DNA of 64,000 bases from Streptomyces fragilis. GTDB lineage: Bacteria > Actinomycetota > Actinomycetes > Streptomycetales > Streptomycetaceae. Shown here piece after piece: positions 8,611 to 16,629 of this stretch. Position numbers and translations under genes: made by a program. Position 1 is the first letter of the stretch; each line of letters begins with the position of its first letter. The stretch covers positions 434,001-498,000 of the forward strand of contig NZ_BEVZ01000002.1 in assembly GCF_003112515.1 (NCBI RefSeq). The letters are read 5' to 3'. Under the pieces are notes generated by a model, which had not been told where the DNA came from, made no database searches, and saw only the letters and a list, made by a program, of their open reading frames with translations.

Positions 8611-8634
8611 CGACTCTCGCCCCGTCGAGAGTCG
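8611..8634. promoter_or_regulatory. Perfect 9-bp inverted repeat upstream of the SARP gene
   Basis: CGACTCTCG (8611-8619) and CGAGAGTCG (8626-8634) flank a 6-base spacer, 40 bp upstream of the SARP start. It is not followed by a T-run in either direction, so an operator (for the neighbouring TetR or a global regulator) is more likely than a terminator. Confidence 0.45.
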
Positions 8635-9478
8635 CTGCGAAAGGCTCGGAGACCGAAATGTCGTATGGATCCCACGTCATGCCGCCCCCCGTTGAACGCA
8701 TGAGGCCCGATCGGCCGCTCTGCGTCACAGCTCTTTACACACGGTGCTGGATTCTCGCACACATGCATTCCCATCGGAAGGCATATTCAGTCGCAGCACC
8801 CGCTCTCCACCGACGGGAAACTTTCCGTACACCGCCGAAGCCAAACACGATGGCTGGATAGCGGCGGCAACCGGGCGCGAGGACGGCGAGCCGGATTCGG
8901 GGCGCGGGCGCCTGCCGGGAGGCGCTCGGGGGCACGGCAGTCCGATGCCGCAGGTCACGGCGTCGTGCACGGTCGGCGGCAGAACCGGCGGCCGGATGGC
9001 GGCACACCGGACCGGTTGTGCGGGGAGCGGCCGCCGTCTCCGGTCGAATGGCGGATTCCATGTGATCCCTTCCGGCGTCGACCGATGCCGGGTGGCGGGC
9101 GTACGGGTCCGCGGAGGGGGACACCGGGGAGTGCCTGGTGAGCGGAGCTGCCGGTCCCGGGTGCGCCGGAGCGACTCCGGGTCCCGGCCGGGAGGCCGAG
9201 CGCGCGCCAATCCTGAGCCGGGGCCGATGAGTTCGCGCGGTGCGGGCGGTCGTAAGGGGTGACCGGCTGTCCCGCCGGCGGCGGGGCGAGGGTGGCCCCG
9301 CGGTGCGGAGGGCGGGCCGGACCCGGGCGGCCCGCCGGCCCCGAGCCGTCACGGGGCCGGTGTTCCTCGGAGTGGAGGAAGGAGGGACAAAGCCGGTCAA
9401 CGCGACGACGCGGCCGACCCATAACTGCAAGTCAGAGGCTTGCCCGGTCACGGGACCGACCGTCAGTCAGCCCATCGT

Positions 9479-9516
9479 CTGACGCCCGGTCATGTACGCT
9501 GACGATCAGCTGAGCC
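9479..9516 (+). promoter_or_regulatory. CTGAC-rich candidate regulatory site at the TetR promoter
   Basis: CTGACGC at 9479, CTGACGA at 9499 and CTGAGCC at 9510; the last two are 11 bp apart, as in the clearer SARP-type boxes elsewhere in the cluster. GCTGA-CGA-TCAGC at 9498-9510 is also a small palindrome, which could instead be the autoregulatory TetR operator. Confidence 0.35.
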
Positions 9517-9536
9517 ACGGAAGGAGGGTGTGCGGG

Positions 9537-10169
9537 GTGGCCGAGATCTCGAAACCGGTCAAGCGCAAGCGTGTCCACAAGAGTCCGGAGGCCCGGCGGG
9601 CCGACATCCTGCGGGCCAGCTGGGAGGTTTTCAGCACCATCGGGTTCTCCGAGGCCACCATCCAGGACATCACCACAGCTGCCGGCATGGGCAAGGGCAG
9701 CTTCTACATGTACTTCGAGACCAAGGACCACGTGCTCGGAGCCATGTGGGAGGAGTACGTCAGCGTCTTCTACGAGACCACCGAGTCGATCCTGGCGAAG
9801 GGCGAGGCCTGGTGGCCGACGCTGGACGAGCTGCTGACCCAGTTGATCCGGCACGCTGTCGACCATGCCGAACTGCGCCGTCTGGTCTACGGGTCGGCGA
9901 ACGCGAAGGCGCTGGACCTGTGCAGGGAGTCCAACGCGCGGGTGATGGACCGCATTTGTGAGTTCGTCTCCCGCGGGGAGCGGGCCGGGGTCTTCCGCAG
10001 CCGCAACGCCGACTGGGGCTTCCGCATGATCTACCACGCGGCCGACGGGCTGTTGGACGAATTCATCGCGCGGGGCGGAGACCTCGACTGCGAGGAGATC
10101 ACGCACAGTGTCCTGGAGCTCGCCCACCGGACGCTGGGATACCAGGAGGCCGTGCCGGCCGCCGGGTGA
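9537..10169 (+). CDS. TetR/AcrR-family transcriptional regulator
   Basis: 210 residues. GTG at 9537 is chosen because AAGGAGG at 9521-9527 stands 9 bases upstream; an ATG at 9492 in the same frame has no such site. The N-terminal helix-turn-helix is typical: RRADILRASWEVFSTIGFSEATIQDITTAAG then MGKGSFYMYFETKDHVLGAM. The C-terminal half is an all-helical ligand domain of unknown ligand. It lies between the SARP gene and the tRNA array and is probably a cluster-specific repressor or a sensor of pathway product. A palindromic CTGAC-containing stretch overlaps its promoter. Confidence 0.9.
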   Translation: MAEISKPVKRKRVHKSPEARRADILRASWEVFSTIGFSEATIQDITTAAGMGKGSFYMYFETKDHVLGAMWEEYVSVFYETTESILAKGEAWWPTLDELLTQLIRHAVDHAELRRLVYGSANAKALDLCRESNARVMDRICEFVSRGERAGVFRSRNADWGFRMIYHAADGLLDEFIARGGDLDCEEITHSVLELAHRTLGYQEAVPAAG

Positions 10170-10210
10170 ACGCCGGGCCGCGGCAGCGGTGGCGCCGTCC
10201 TGGGCCACAC

Positions 10211-10261
10211 GGACCCCGCCCCGGCCGGCCGGCCTCGCGCCGGCCCGCCGGGGCGGGGTCC
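10211..10261. terminator. Bidirectional terminator between the TetR gene and the tRNA array
   Basis: Left arm 10211-10224 and right arm 10248-10261 pair over 14 bp, with further G/C pairing inside. It ends 10 bp before the 3' end of the last tRNA (minus strand) and 42 bp after the TetR stop, so it can end both transcripts. Confidence 0.75.
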
Positions 10262-10268
10262 TCTCATC

Positions 10269-10363
<95 letters not shown>

Positions 10364-10386
10364 TGAACTTTGCCCGGCTGGCGGGC

Positions 10387-10481
<95 letters not shown>

Positions 10482-10504
10482 CGATCTTTGCCCGGCTGGC
10501 GGGC

Positions 10505-10599
<95 letters not shown>

Positions 10600-10622
10600 T
10601 GAACTTTGCCCGGCTGGCGGGC

Positions 10623-10717
<95 letters not shown>

Positions 10718-10772
10718 CTGTGAGCGAACCCGACCGGCGGGCTGTTCACGAGTAATACTCTGCCAGGCCCCC

Positions 10773-10805
10773 CTGATACGGGACTGACGTTCCGCTGACG
10801 TCCCG
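10773..10805 (+). promoter_or_regulatory. SARP-type box: three CTGAnnn heptamers at 11-bp spacing
   Basis: CTGATAC (10773), CTGACGT (10784) and CTGACGT (10795) start exactly 11 bp apart, as SARPs require to bind one face of the helix. A -10-like TACCCG at 10811-10816 lies 9 bp after the last heptamer, close to the 8 bp known for SARP-activated promoters. It lies between the divergent tRNA array and the transferase gene and may control both. Confidence 0.7.
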
Positions 10806-10883
10806 GAAAATACCCGTTTCCCCTTTCGGTGACCGGCCGGCAGGTGTTCTACTCTTCCCGGCCCAATTCCTTGAAGAGGGAGC

Positions 10884-11885
10884 ATGGACGTGTCTGTGAC
10901 AGAAACGGACAGCCCGGTTCTCCGGGCTGTCGCCACATTTACCCAGGCCGAGAATCCGAGCTCGTTCCTGGCGCTGAACGAGGGGAACAGCGTCTTCACC
11001 GCACCGGGAACCGACGGCGTGATCGTGTACCGCCGGACAGGTCGGTACGCCGTCCAGTTGGGCGGACCCTTCGCCGCCCCGGACTCCTACGACACCCTGC
11101 TCGAGTGCTTTCTCGACCACCTGCGCGGCGAGGGGCTGACCCTCGTCGGCGTCCAGTTGCAGCGACACGACGCCGAGGCATACGCCCGCCACGGCTTCAC
11201 GGTCAACCAGATCGGCGCTTCGTGGGCCGTGGAGATCGCCGGGCACACCCTGCGCGGCACGCGCTTCATGCAACTGCGCAACAAGATCTCCCGCGCGCAC
11301 CGCAACGGCCTGACGGTACGGGAGGTCATCCTCGAGGACTGGCATCAGGCGCTGGACGAGATCGACCAGGCGTGGCTGGGTTCCAAGGGTGAGCACGCCC
11401 GCCCGCTGGAGTTCCTGGTGGGTCAGACGGGTGGACCGGCGCAGCGTCTGCGCCGGCTCTTCCTCGGCACGATCGACGACCGGCCCGTCGGCTACATCTC
11501 CTACTCGCCCGTGTACGGCACCCGGTCCGGATGGATGCACGACCTGAGCCGGCGGATCCCCAGCGGCTCGCCCGGGATCATGGAGGCGATCAACGCCCAC
11601 GCCATCGAGGAGTTCCGCCGGGAGGGCGTGGAGTGGCTCCACTTCGGCTTCACCCCCTTCACCGGGCTGGACGCCCGGCACGAGATCGCCGGACACAGCC
11701 CCGCCTTCCAGTGGCTGATGCACTTCCTGTGGGACCAGGGCGCCGCCCTGTACCCCGCGCAGACGCAGCTCTCCTACAAGCACAAGTGGGGGGCCGACGT
11801 CGCCATCCCCGAGTACGTGGCCTTCGAGAAGCACGCCTCACTGGCCGGCTTCGCGCACATCTTCCGCGCCAGCAACGCCTTCTGA
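10884..11885 (+). CDS. DUF2156 aminoacyl-tRNA-dependent transferase (VlmA/MprF C-terminal type)
   Basis: 333 residues, ATG at 10884 after AGAGGGAG. It is a soluble double-GNAT protein of the DUF2156 (LPG synthase C-terminal) family. Seen are MQLRNKISRAHRNGL, RPVGYISYSPVYGTRSGWMHDL, GIMEAINAHAIEEFRREG and LHFGFTPFTGLD, the last two typical of the tRNA-dependent transferase half of MprF. No membrane segments are present, so it is not a lipid flippase-synthase. In valanimycin biosynthesis VlmA moves serine from seryl-tRNA to isobutylhydroxylamine; from memory it belongs to this family. Inference: this enzyme seryl-esterifies a long-chain alkyl-hydroxylamine using the tRNAs encoded 170 bp away on the other strand. 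Confidence 0.85.
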   Translation: MDVSVTETDSPVLRAVATFTQAENPSSFLALNEGNSVFTAPGTDGVIVYRRTGRYAVQLGGPFAAPDSYDTLLECFLDHLRGEGLTLVGVQLQRHDAEAYARHGFTVNQIGASWAVEIAGHTLRGTRFMQLRNKISRAHRNGLTVREVILEDWHQALDEIDQAWLGSKGEHARPLEFLVGQTGGPAQRLRRLFLGTIDDRPVGYISYSPVYGTRSGWMHDLSRRIPSGSPGIMEAINAHAIEEFRREGVEWLHFGFTPFTGLDARHEIAGHSPAFQWLMHFLWDQGAALYPAQTQLSYKHKWGADVAIPEYVAFEKHASLAGFAHIFRASNAF

Positions 11886-11919
11886 CACCCACTTCCGTTC
11901 TCGCGACAAGGAGTCACGC

Positions 11920-12081
11920 ATGTCCCACTCCGACCTCAGCACGGATGCCCTGCGCCAGTCCATGGTCGAGCAGCTCATGCGCATCATGGGGCTGCCCGAC
12001 GACGAGTCGGTGGCCCGGGAGGCCGACGAGCTCCTGCTCGCCCTCGACGCCCGCCTCGACACCGAACCGACCGCGGCCTGA
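11920..12081 (+). CDS. Small 53-residue acidic protein of unknown function
   Basis: ATG at 11920 with AAGGAG at 11908-11913, a textbook ribosome site, 34 bp after the transferase stop. The product is 53 residues, Met-rich in its first half (MVEQLMRIMGLPDD) and acidic in its second (AREADELLLALDARLD), predicted as two amphipathic helices. I do not recognise a family. The strong ribosome site, the operon position and normal codon use argue that it is real. It could be an accessory subunit or carrier-like partner of the transferase; this is a guess from position only. Confidence 0.75.
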   Translation: MSHSDLSTDALRQSMVEQLMRIMGLPDDESVAREADELLLALDARLDTEPTAA

Positions 12082-12098
12082 ACCCGCGCGCCTGCCCC

Positions 12099-12127
12099 CG
12101 GTCAGCCCCGTATCAGTCGTGCATCAG
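12099..12127 (-). promoter_or_regulatory. Second SARP-type box: three heptamers on the minus strand
   Basis: Read on the minus strand: CTGATGC (12127-12121), CTGATAC (12116-12110), CTGACCG (12105-12099), each 11 bp apart. The middle unit CTGATACGGGG is nearly identical to CTGATACGGGA of the box at 10773. It lies 193-221 bp before the desaturase start; the orientation is opposite to that gene. Confidence 0.6.
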
Positions 12128-12129
12128 TG

Positions 12130-12156
12130 CGATACGGAAGGCTGATCGCCGTATCG
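12130..12156. promoter_or_regulatory. 8-bp inverted repeat CGATACGG/CCGTATCG upstream of the desaturase
   Basis: Left arm 12130-12137, right arm 12149-12156, 11-nt spacer. It directly follows the SARP-type repeats, and its spacer contains another CTGA. Candidate operator, possibly for the cluster TetR regulator. Confidence 0.4.
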
Positions 12157-12319
12157 CCCGAGGCAGGACACAGGCACCGCACCGATCCGGTACACCCGCG
12201 GTTCAGGGCTGCGAGCGACCGCGGCGACACCGTTGTCGTCGCCGCACAGCTTCCGGCCGCGCAACCGATGGTGTCGCGCCGCCCGCTCGTCGGGTACCTC
12301 ATTCCAAGGAGTGCACCGT

Positions 12320-13432
12320 ATGCCATCGCCACACGATTCCTCCTCGCCGGGCGTCGTCACGCCGCTGACGCCGGCCGGGCCGGCCCCGGCCCAGCCGGCC
12401 GTGGGGGCCTCGGCGACCTTCGCCGAGCTCCTCAAGCGGGTCAAGGCCGAGGGGCTGCTCGACTTCGACCCCAGGTACTACATGGGCCGGCTGACCCTGA
12501 ACGCCTTACTCCTGGTCCTGGGCCTCGTCGCCTTCTTCCTGGTCGGCGACAGCTGGTGGCAGCTGGCGGTGGCCGTGTACATGGGCGTGTGCGGGGCCCA
12601 GAGCGCGTTCATGTTCCATGACGCGGGCCACAAGGCCATGTTCCGCAGCAAGCGCGCCGCCACCGCGGTCGGGTACATCCACGCGAACCTGATCAACGGT
12701 GCGAGCTACGGCTGGTGGGTCAATCACCACAACCGCCACCACAGCAATCCCAACCACCTGGACATGGACCCCGACATCGGGCGCCGCACGGCGATCTTCG
12801 ACATCAAGCAGTACGCGGCACGCCGCGGCACGAAGAAGTTCATCGTGCGCTACCAGAGCGTGCTGTTCTTCGTGCTGCTCGTCCTGGAGTCGGCGAAGAT
12901 GAACAAGACGGCCGTGAAGGAGATCCTCAACGGCCGGGTCAAGCAGCCGCTGCTCGAGGGCTCCCTGATCGTGGTGCGCGCGGCGATCTACCTGGGCCTG
13001 ACGTTCTGGCTGCTCCCGCCCCTGCTCGCGGTCTCGTTCATCGTGGTCCAGTACGCCGCCCAGGGCTTCTACTTCGGCATGCTCTTCGCGCCGAACCACA
13101 AGGGGATGGAGGTGCGCGACGGCGAGGAGGAGACGCTGGACTGGCTGGAGCGGCAGGTCCTGACGTCGAGGAACATCCGCCCCTCCTGGATCGTCGACTT
13201 CATGTACGGCGGCCTGAACTACCAGATCGAGCACCACCTGTTCCCGTCCATGGCGCAGCGCAACCTCCCCCGGGCCCGGGAGCTGACCATGGAGTACTGC
13301 GCGGAGCGCGGTATTCCGTACCACGAGGTGGGGTTCTGGAGCTCCTACCGCGAGGTGGCGTCCTTCCTCCACGAGGTGAGTGCGCCCGTGCGCAGCGGCG
13401 AGGTGAAGCAGATCCTGAAGCGCGCCGCGTGA
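12320..13432 (+). CDS. Membrane fatty acid desaturase with a TTA codon
   Basis: 370 residues, ATG at 12320 with AAGGAG 8 bases upstream. The three histidine boxes of the acyl-lipid/acyl-CoA desaturase family are intact: HDAGH, HNRHH and QIEHH (the last in GGLNYQIEHHLFP). Hydrophobic hairpins lie between them. In this cluster it probably introduces the alkene of the acyl chain; vinyl- or alkenyl-azoxy groups are known in elaiomycin and jietacin. Codon 63 is TTA (12506-12508), suggesting bldA-dependent translation together with the SARP. The gene has its own 240-bp upstream region with SARP-type repeats and an inverted repeat, so it likely has its own promoter. Confidence 0.9.
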   Translation: MPSPHDSSSPGVVTPLTPAGPAPAQPAVGASATFAELLKRVKAEGLLDFDPRYYMGRLTLNALLLVLGLVAFFLVGDSWWQLAVAVYMGVCGAQSAFMFHDAGHKAMFRSKRAATAVGYIHANLINGASYGWWVNHHNRHHSNPNHLDMDPDIGRRTAIFDIKQYAARRGTKKFIVRYQSVLFFVLLVLESAKMNKTAVKEILNGRVKQPLLEGSLIVVRAAIYLGLTFWLLPPLLAVSFIVVQYAAQGFYFGMLFAPNHKGMEVRDGEEETLDWLERQVLTSRNIRPSWIVDFMYGGLNYQIEHHLFPSMAQRNLPRARELTMEYCAERGIPYHEVGFWSSYREVASFLHEVSAPVRSGEVKQILKRAA

Positions 13433-13565
13433 GCACGAGGGGGAACGTCGCCCCGGCCGGTTCGGCGAAGGCGGCCGCACCGCGCGCCGGCATGGCGGAT
13501 GATCACTGCCAGGACGACGCCGGACGACATCCGCACGCGTGCCCGCATCCGAAAGGCAGCCCGCC

Positions 13566-14000
13566 ATGTCCTCCTCCGAGACGACGTTCCCCCGACCGGC
13601 CGACCTCCTCGCCGCCCTTCCGTTCGCTTCCCACCTCGGCATCGCACTCCACGAGGCCGGCTCCGACCGCACCGTGGGCAGCCTGCCCTGGTCCCCGGAG
13701 GCCTGCACCGTGGGCGGCGCCCTGCACGGCGGGGCGCTGATGGCCCTGGCGGACTCGGTGGGCGCCGTGTGCGCCTACCTCAACCTCCCCGCGGGAGCCG
13801 GGACGTCCACAGTAGAGTCCAAGACCAACTTCCTGCGACCGGTGACCGGGGGCCGCGTCCACGCCACCGCGCGCCCCCTGCACGTCGGCAGGACGCTGAT
13901 CGTTGTCCAGACCGACCTGAAGGACGACGAGGACCGGCTCGTGGGGCAGACCACCCAGACGCAGATCGTGCTCGCCGCGAAGGACGCCGCGGGCGACTGA
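13566..14000 (+). CDS. PaaI-type hotdog thioesterase
   Basis: 144 residues. ATG at 13566 is preferred, with GAAAGG about 8 bases upstream, over an in-frame GTG at 13539. The hotdog-fold signature is clear: GGALHGGALMALADSVGAVCA, then STVESKTNFLRPV and TLIVVQTDLKDDEDRLVGQTTQTQ. Such enzymes hydrolyse acyl-CoA or acyl-ACP thioesters. It may release or edit chains for the cluster, or belong to general metabolism; it closes the run of plus-strand genes before a 22-bp hairpin. Confidence 0.85.
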   Translation: MSSSETTFPRPADLLAALPFASHLGIALHEAGSDRTVGSLPWSPEACTVGGALHGGALMALADSVGAVCAYLNLPAGAGTSTVESKTNFLRPVTGGRVHATARPLHVGRTLIVVQTDLKDDEDRLVGQTTQTQIVLAAKDAAGD

Positions 14001-14049
14001 CCCGCGCGGCCCGGCCCGTGGAGCGCCGCGGGCCCGACGTCCCGGAGCG

Positions 14050-14105
14050 GCCGCCGCGGCCCCGTCCGACCTCACGCAGCGCGGGTCGGACGGGGCCGCG
14101 GCGGC
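14050..14105. terminator. 22-bp perfect hairpin closing the cluster
   Basis: Left arm 14050-14071, right arm 14084-14105, 12-nt loop, followed by TTTCGG. It lies between the thioesterase and the convergent SDR pseudogene and marks the likely right end of the biosynthetic cluster. Confidence 0.85.
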
Positions 14106-14208
14106 TTTCGGCGATCGAGCGGCGGCCGCTCCGCCGCCCGCGGGCGGTCACCCGCCGCGCGCCGTGGCCTGGCGGGAGCGGGCGGGAACCCGGGAACGGG
14201 CGGGAACT

Positions 14209-14760
14209 TCAGAGCCGGGAGCCCTCGGTGGCGTCGACGACCTGGCCCGTCACCCAACGGGCGTCGTCGGAGGCGAGGAAGGCGACCACGTCGGCCACGT
14301 CCTCGGGACGGCCGACCCTGCCGAGGACCGACAGCTCGGCCGCGGCCTTCTCGGCAGCCTCGTTGCCGCGCAGCCAGCCGGCGTTCGTGTCCGTGTCGAC
14401 GATGCCGGGCGCCACCGCGTTGACCGTGATGCGCCGGCCGCCGAGGGCCTGGCGAGGGAGAGGGTGAAGGCGTCGACGGCGCCCTTGCTCATGGCGTACG
14501 CGATGATGTCGGTGAGCGCGATCCGGGTGGCCCCGGAGGAGATGTTGATGATCCGCCCGCCGTCCCGCAGCCGCTCGAGTCCCCGCTGCGTGAGGAAGAA
14601 CGGCGCGCGCATGGTGACCGCGACGGCCTCGTCGAACGCCTCGGCCGTGGTCCGGTCGATCTCGCCCCGCGGCGTGATGCCGGCGTTGTTGACCAGGATG
14701 TCGAGGCCGGCCCCGCCGGAGTGCTCCAGGATCCCGCGGTCGTAGCCCTCCCGGAGACCA
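14209..14760 (-). pseudogene. Frameshifted and 5'-truncated short-chain dehydrogenase
   Basis: The minus strand encodes SDR segments [49 protein letters not shown] (Ser and YxxxK catalytic residues) and AFTLSLAR in one frame, then [20 protein letters not shown] to the stop in another. One base is missing near 14446-14453: restoring it would read [17 protein letters not shown]. Upstream of about 14740 the nucleotide-binding GxxxGxG part is absent. Both defects together favour a decaying gene over a sequencing error. Its left neighbour is the terminator of the biosynthetic cluster. Confidence 0.75.
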
Positions 14761-15330
14761 CGGCCGAGCTGCGGCGCGTGGTGGAGTACGCCATGGCGGC
14801 CTGGCCCGCGCCCCCGGCCCGAGGTGGCCGCACCGCTCGTCGGCCGGGCCGCCGTGGGAAGGCGCCGGCGGCCCGGACCGGACGTGCGGTCCACGGTGCG
14901 CGCGACGACGCGGGGTCCACCCCGTCGGCCACGGACCGGGGCGCCCCCCGGGAAGCGGGTCGAGCGCCGGTGCCGACGCCCGGATCCGCGGAGCTCACCA
15001 TGTCGTATCCCGACGGGACCCCCGTGCCCGGGTTCCGGCTGCGCATCCACGGCGACGGGACCGCCGGCCGGCGCCGGCACCACGAGCCCTTCGACACACA
15101 GGCGCCGGGAACGGAAGGCCGGTAGCCTCACGGCCCAACTCGTCGATTCCTGACGTCAATTGCGCCGAAACGCCGCGGTAACAGTTCCCCACGACGCTGT
15201 GGAGGCGCTCCAGCGACCAGCCCGGACATCACCCCCGGAACGGCTGGGACCCGTGCGTCACGCCGCCGCCCCTGAAGCGCCGTCCCCTCGCCGCTCTTCC
15301 CGCCGCCCCCCGTGGGCAAGGAGGTTGTGC
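14761..15330. other. 570-bp stretch without a recognisable gene; urt operon leader
   Basis: Open frames exist on both strands but show arginine/glycine-rich composition without domains. A plus-strand fragment reading [13 protein letters not shown] near 14757-14798 may be a remnant of another gene abutting the truncated SDR. The last 170 bp should hold the urtA promoter, including a GlnR-like site at 15167-15182. Confidence 0.5.
15167..15182 (+). promoter_or_regulatory. Partial GlnR-like site upstream of urtA
   Basis: GAAAC-N6-GTAAC, the spacing of adjacent GlnR half-sites (GTnAC-N6-GAAAC repeats), about 150 bp before urtA. Only two of four half-sites match. Nitrogen control of a urea transporter would make sense. 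Confidence 0.45.
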
Positions 15331-16584
15331 ATGTCCGGGCTCAGCATCAGCAGGCGTGGTCTCCTGACCGGCCTCTCCGTCCTCGGCGCGTCCGCCGCGA
15401 TCGGCGCCTGCGGCGCCAAGACCGGCAGCGACCGCACGTCCACCGCCGGCGCCAAGGCCGACACCTCCGGCGACACCGTCCGGGTCGGCCTCCTGAACTC
15501 CCTCTCCGGCACCATGGCCATCAGCGAGGTCACCGTCCACAACGCGCTGCTGCTTGCCGTCAAGGAGATCAACGCGGACGGAGGCGTGCTGGGCAAGAAG
15601 CTCGACCCCGTCAGCCAGGACGGCGCCTCCGACTGGCCCACCTTCGCGGAGAAGGCGGAGGCCCTGATCACCGGCGACAAGGTCGCCGCCACCTTCGGCT
15701 GCTGGACCTCGGCCAGCCGCAAGGCCGTCAAGCCGGTCTTCGAGCGGCACAGGTCGCTGCTGTTCTACCCCGTGCAGTACGAGGGCCTCGAACAGTCGCC
15801 GTACATCTTCTACACGGGCGCCACCACCAACCAGCAGATCGTGCCCGCCCTGGACTACCTCAGGAAGAAGGGACTGACCAGGCTCTACCTGGTCGGCAGC
15901 GACTACGTCTTCCCGCGCACCGCCAACAAGATCATCCGGGCGTACGCCAAGGGCAACGGCATGCGCGTGCTCGGCGAGGACTACGCGCCGCTGGGCTCCA
16001 CGGAGTTCAGCACCATCGTCAACAAGGTGAAGGAGTCGGGCGCCGACGCGGTCTTCAACACCCTCAACGGCGACAGCAACGTGGCCTTCTTCAAGGAGTA
16101 CAAGTCCTCGGGGCTGAGCGCGAAGGCCCTGCCGGTGCTGTCCGTCTCCATCGCCGAGGAGGAGGTCAAGAGCATCGGCGCCCCGTACCTGGAGGGCCAG
16201 CTGACCGCCTGGAACTACTACCAGACGACACCCGGCGCGGCGAACACCGCCTTCGTCGAGGCCTACCAGGCCGCCTACGGCAAGGACAAGCCGACGTCCG
16301 ACCCGATGGAGGCCGCCTACCTCTCCGTCCACCTATGGAAGGCGATGGTCGAGAAGGCCGGCTCCTTCGACGTCGCGAAGGTGAAGGCCGCCGCGGACGG
16401 GATCACCTTCGACGCCCCGGAGGGCACGACCACCGTCGACGGCGCCACCCAGCACGTCCACAAGACCGCCCGCATCGGCAGGATCGGCGCAGACGGGCTG
16501 ATCACCGAGGTGTGGAGCTCGGGCGGGCCGATCAAGCCGGACCCGTACCTCAAGGGCTACGACTGGGCCTCCGGCCTCTCCTGA
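15331..16584 (+). CDS. urtA: Urea ABC transporter substrate-binding lipoprotein UrtA
   Basis: 417 residues, ATG at 15331 with AAGGAGG 6 bases upstream. The signal [21 protein letters not shown] combines a twin-arginine motif with a lipobox, so it should be exported folded and lipid-anchored. The mature part is a type I periplasmic-binding protein of the branched-chain amino acid/amide family. UrtA-type features are [52 protein letters not shown] and [19 protein letters not shown]. First gene of urtABCDE, which imports urea or short amides. No urease genes are in the window. Confidence 0.93.
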   Translation: MSGLSISRRGLLTGLSVLGASAAIGACGAKTGSDRTSTAGAKADTSGDTVRVGLLNSLSGTMAISEVTVHNALLLAVKEINADGGVLGKKLDPVSQDGASDWPTFAEKAEALITGDKVAATFGCWTSASRKAVKPVFERHRSLLFYPVQYEGLEQSPYIFYTGATTNQQIVPALDYLRKKGLTRLYLVGSDYVFPRTANKIIRAYAKGNGMRVLGEDYAPLGSTEFSTIVNKVKESGADAVFNTLNGDSNVAFFKEYKSSGLSAKALPVLSVSIAEEEVKSIGAPYLEGQLTAWNYYQTTPGAANTAFVEAYQAAYGKDKPTSDPMEAAYLSVHLWKAMVEKAGSFDVAKVKAAADGITFDAPEGTTTVDGATQHVHKTARIGRIGADGLITEVWSSGGPIKPDPYLKGYDWASGLS

Positions 16585-16629
16585 GCGCGTGCCGCCACCG
16601 ACACCCCCTCCCCGACCCGGAGCCGCCTC

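Larger units (their letters stand above)
8572..9536. other. 965-bp divergent intergenic region with no convincing gene
   Basis: This separates the SARP gene (minus) from the TetR gene (plus). Open frames here have no recognisable domains, and none has a convincing ribosome site. The part at 8580-8870 is lower in GC than its surroundings and should hold the SARP promoter. It contains the inverted repeat at 8611-8634. The right end has several CTGAC motifs and the TetR promoter. A small RNA cannot be excluded. Confidence 0.5.

Noticed and set aside
8744..9262. 172-codon plus-strand open frame between the two regulators
   Set aside because: Arg/Gly/Pro-rich composition without a domain, no ribosome site, and overlapped by equally long frames on the other strand.
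10884..11885. Lysyl-phosphatidylglycerol synthase (MprF)
   Set aside because: It lacks the membrane flippase part, and the neighbours point to seryl transfer in specialised metabolism, although the family is shared.
14721..15125. 134-codon plus-strand frame right of the SDR pseudogene
   Set aside because: It runs antisense into the pseudogene, lacks a ribosome site and shows no domain beyond a short possible remnant.
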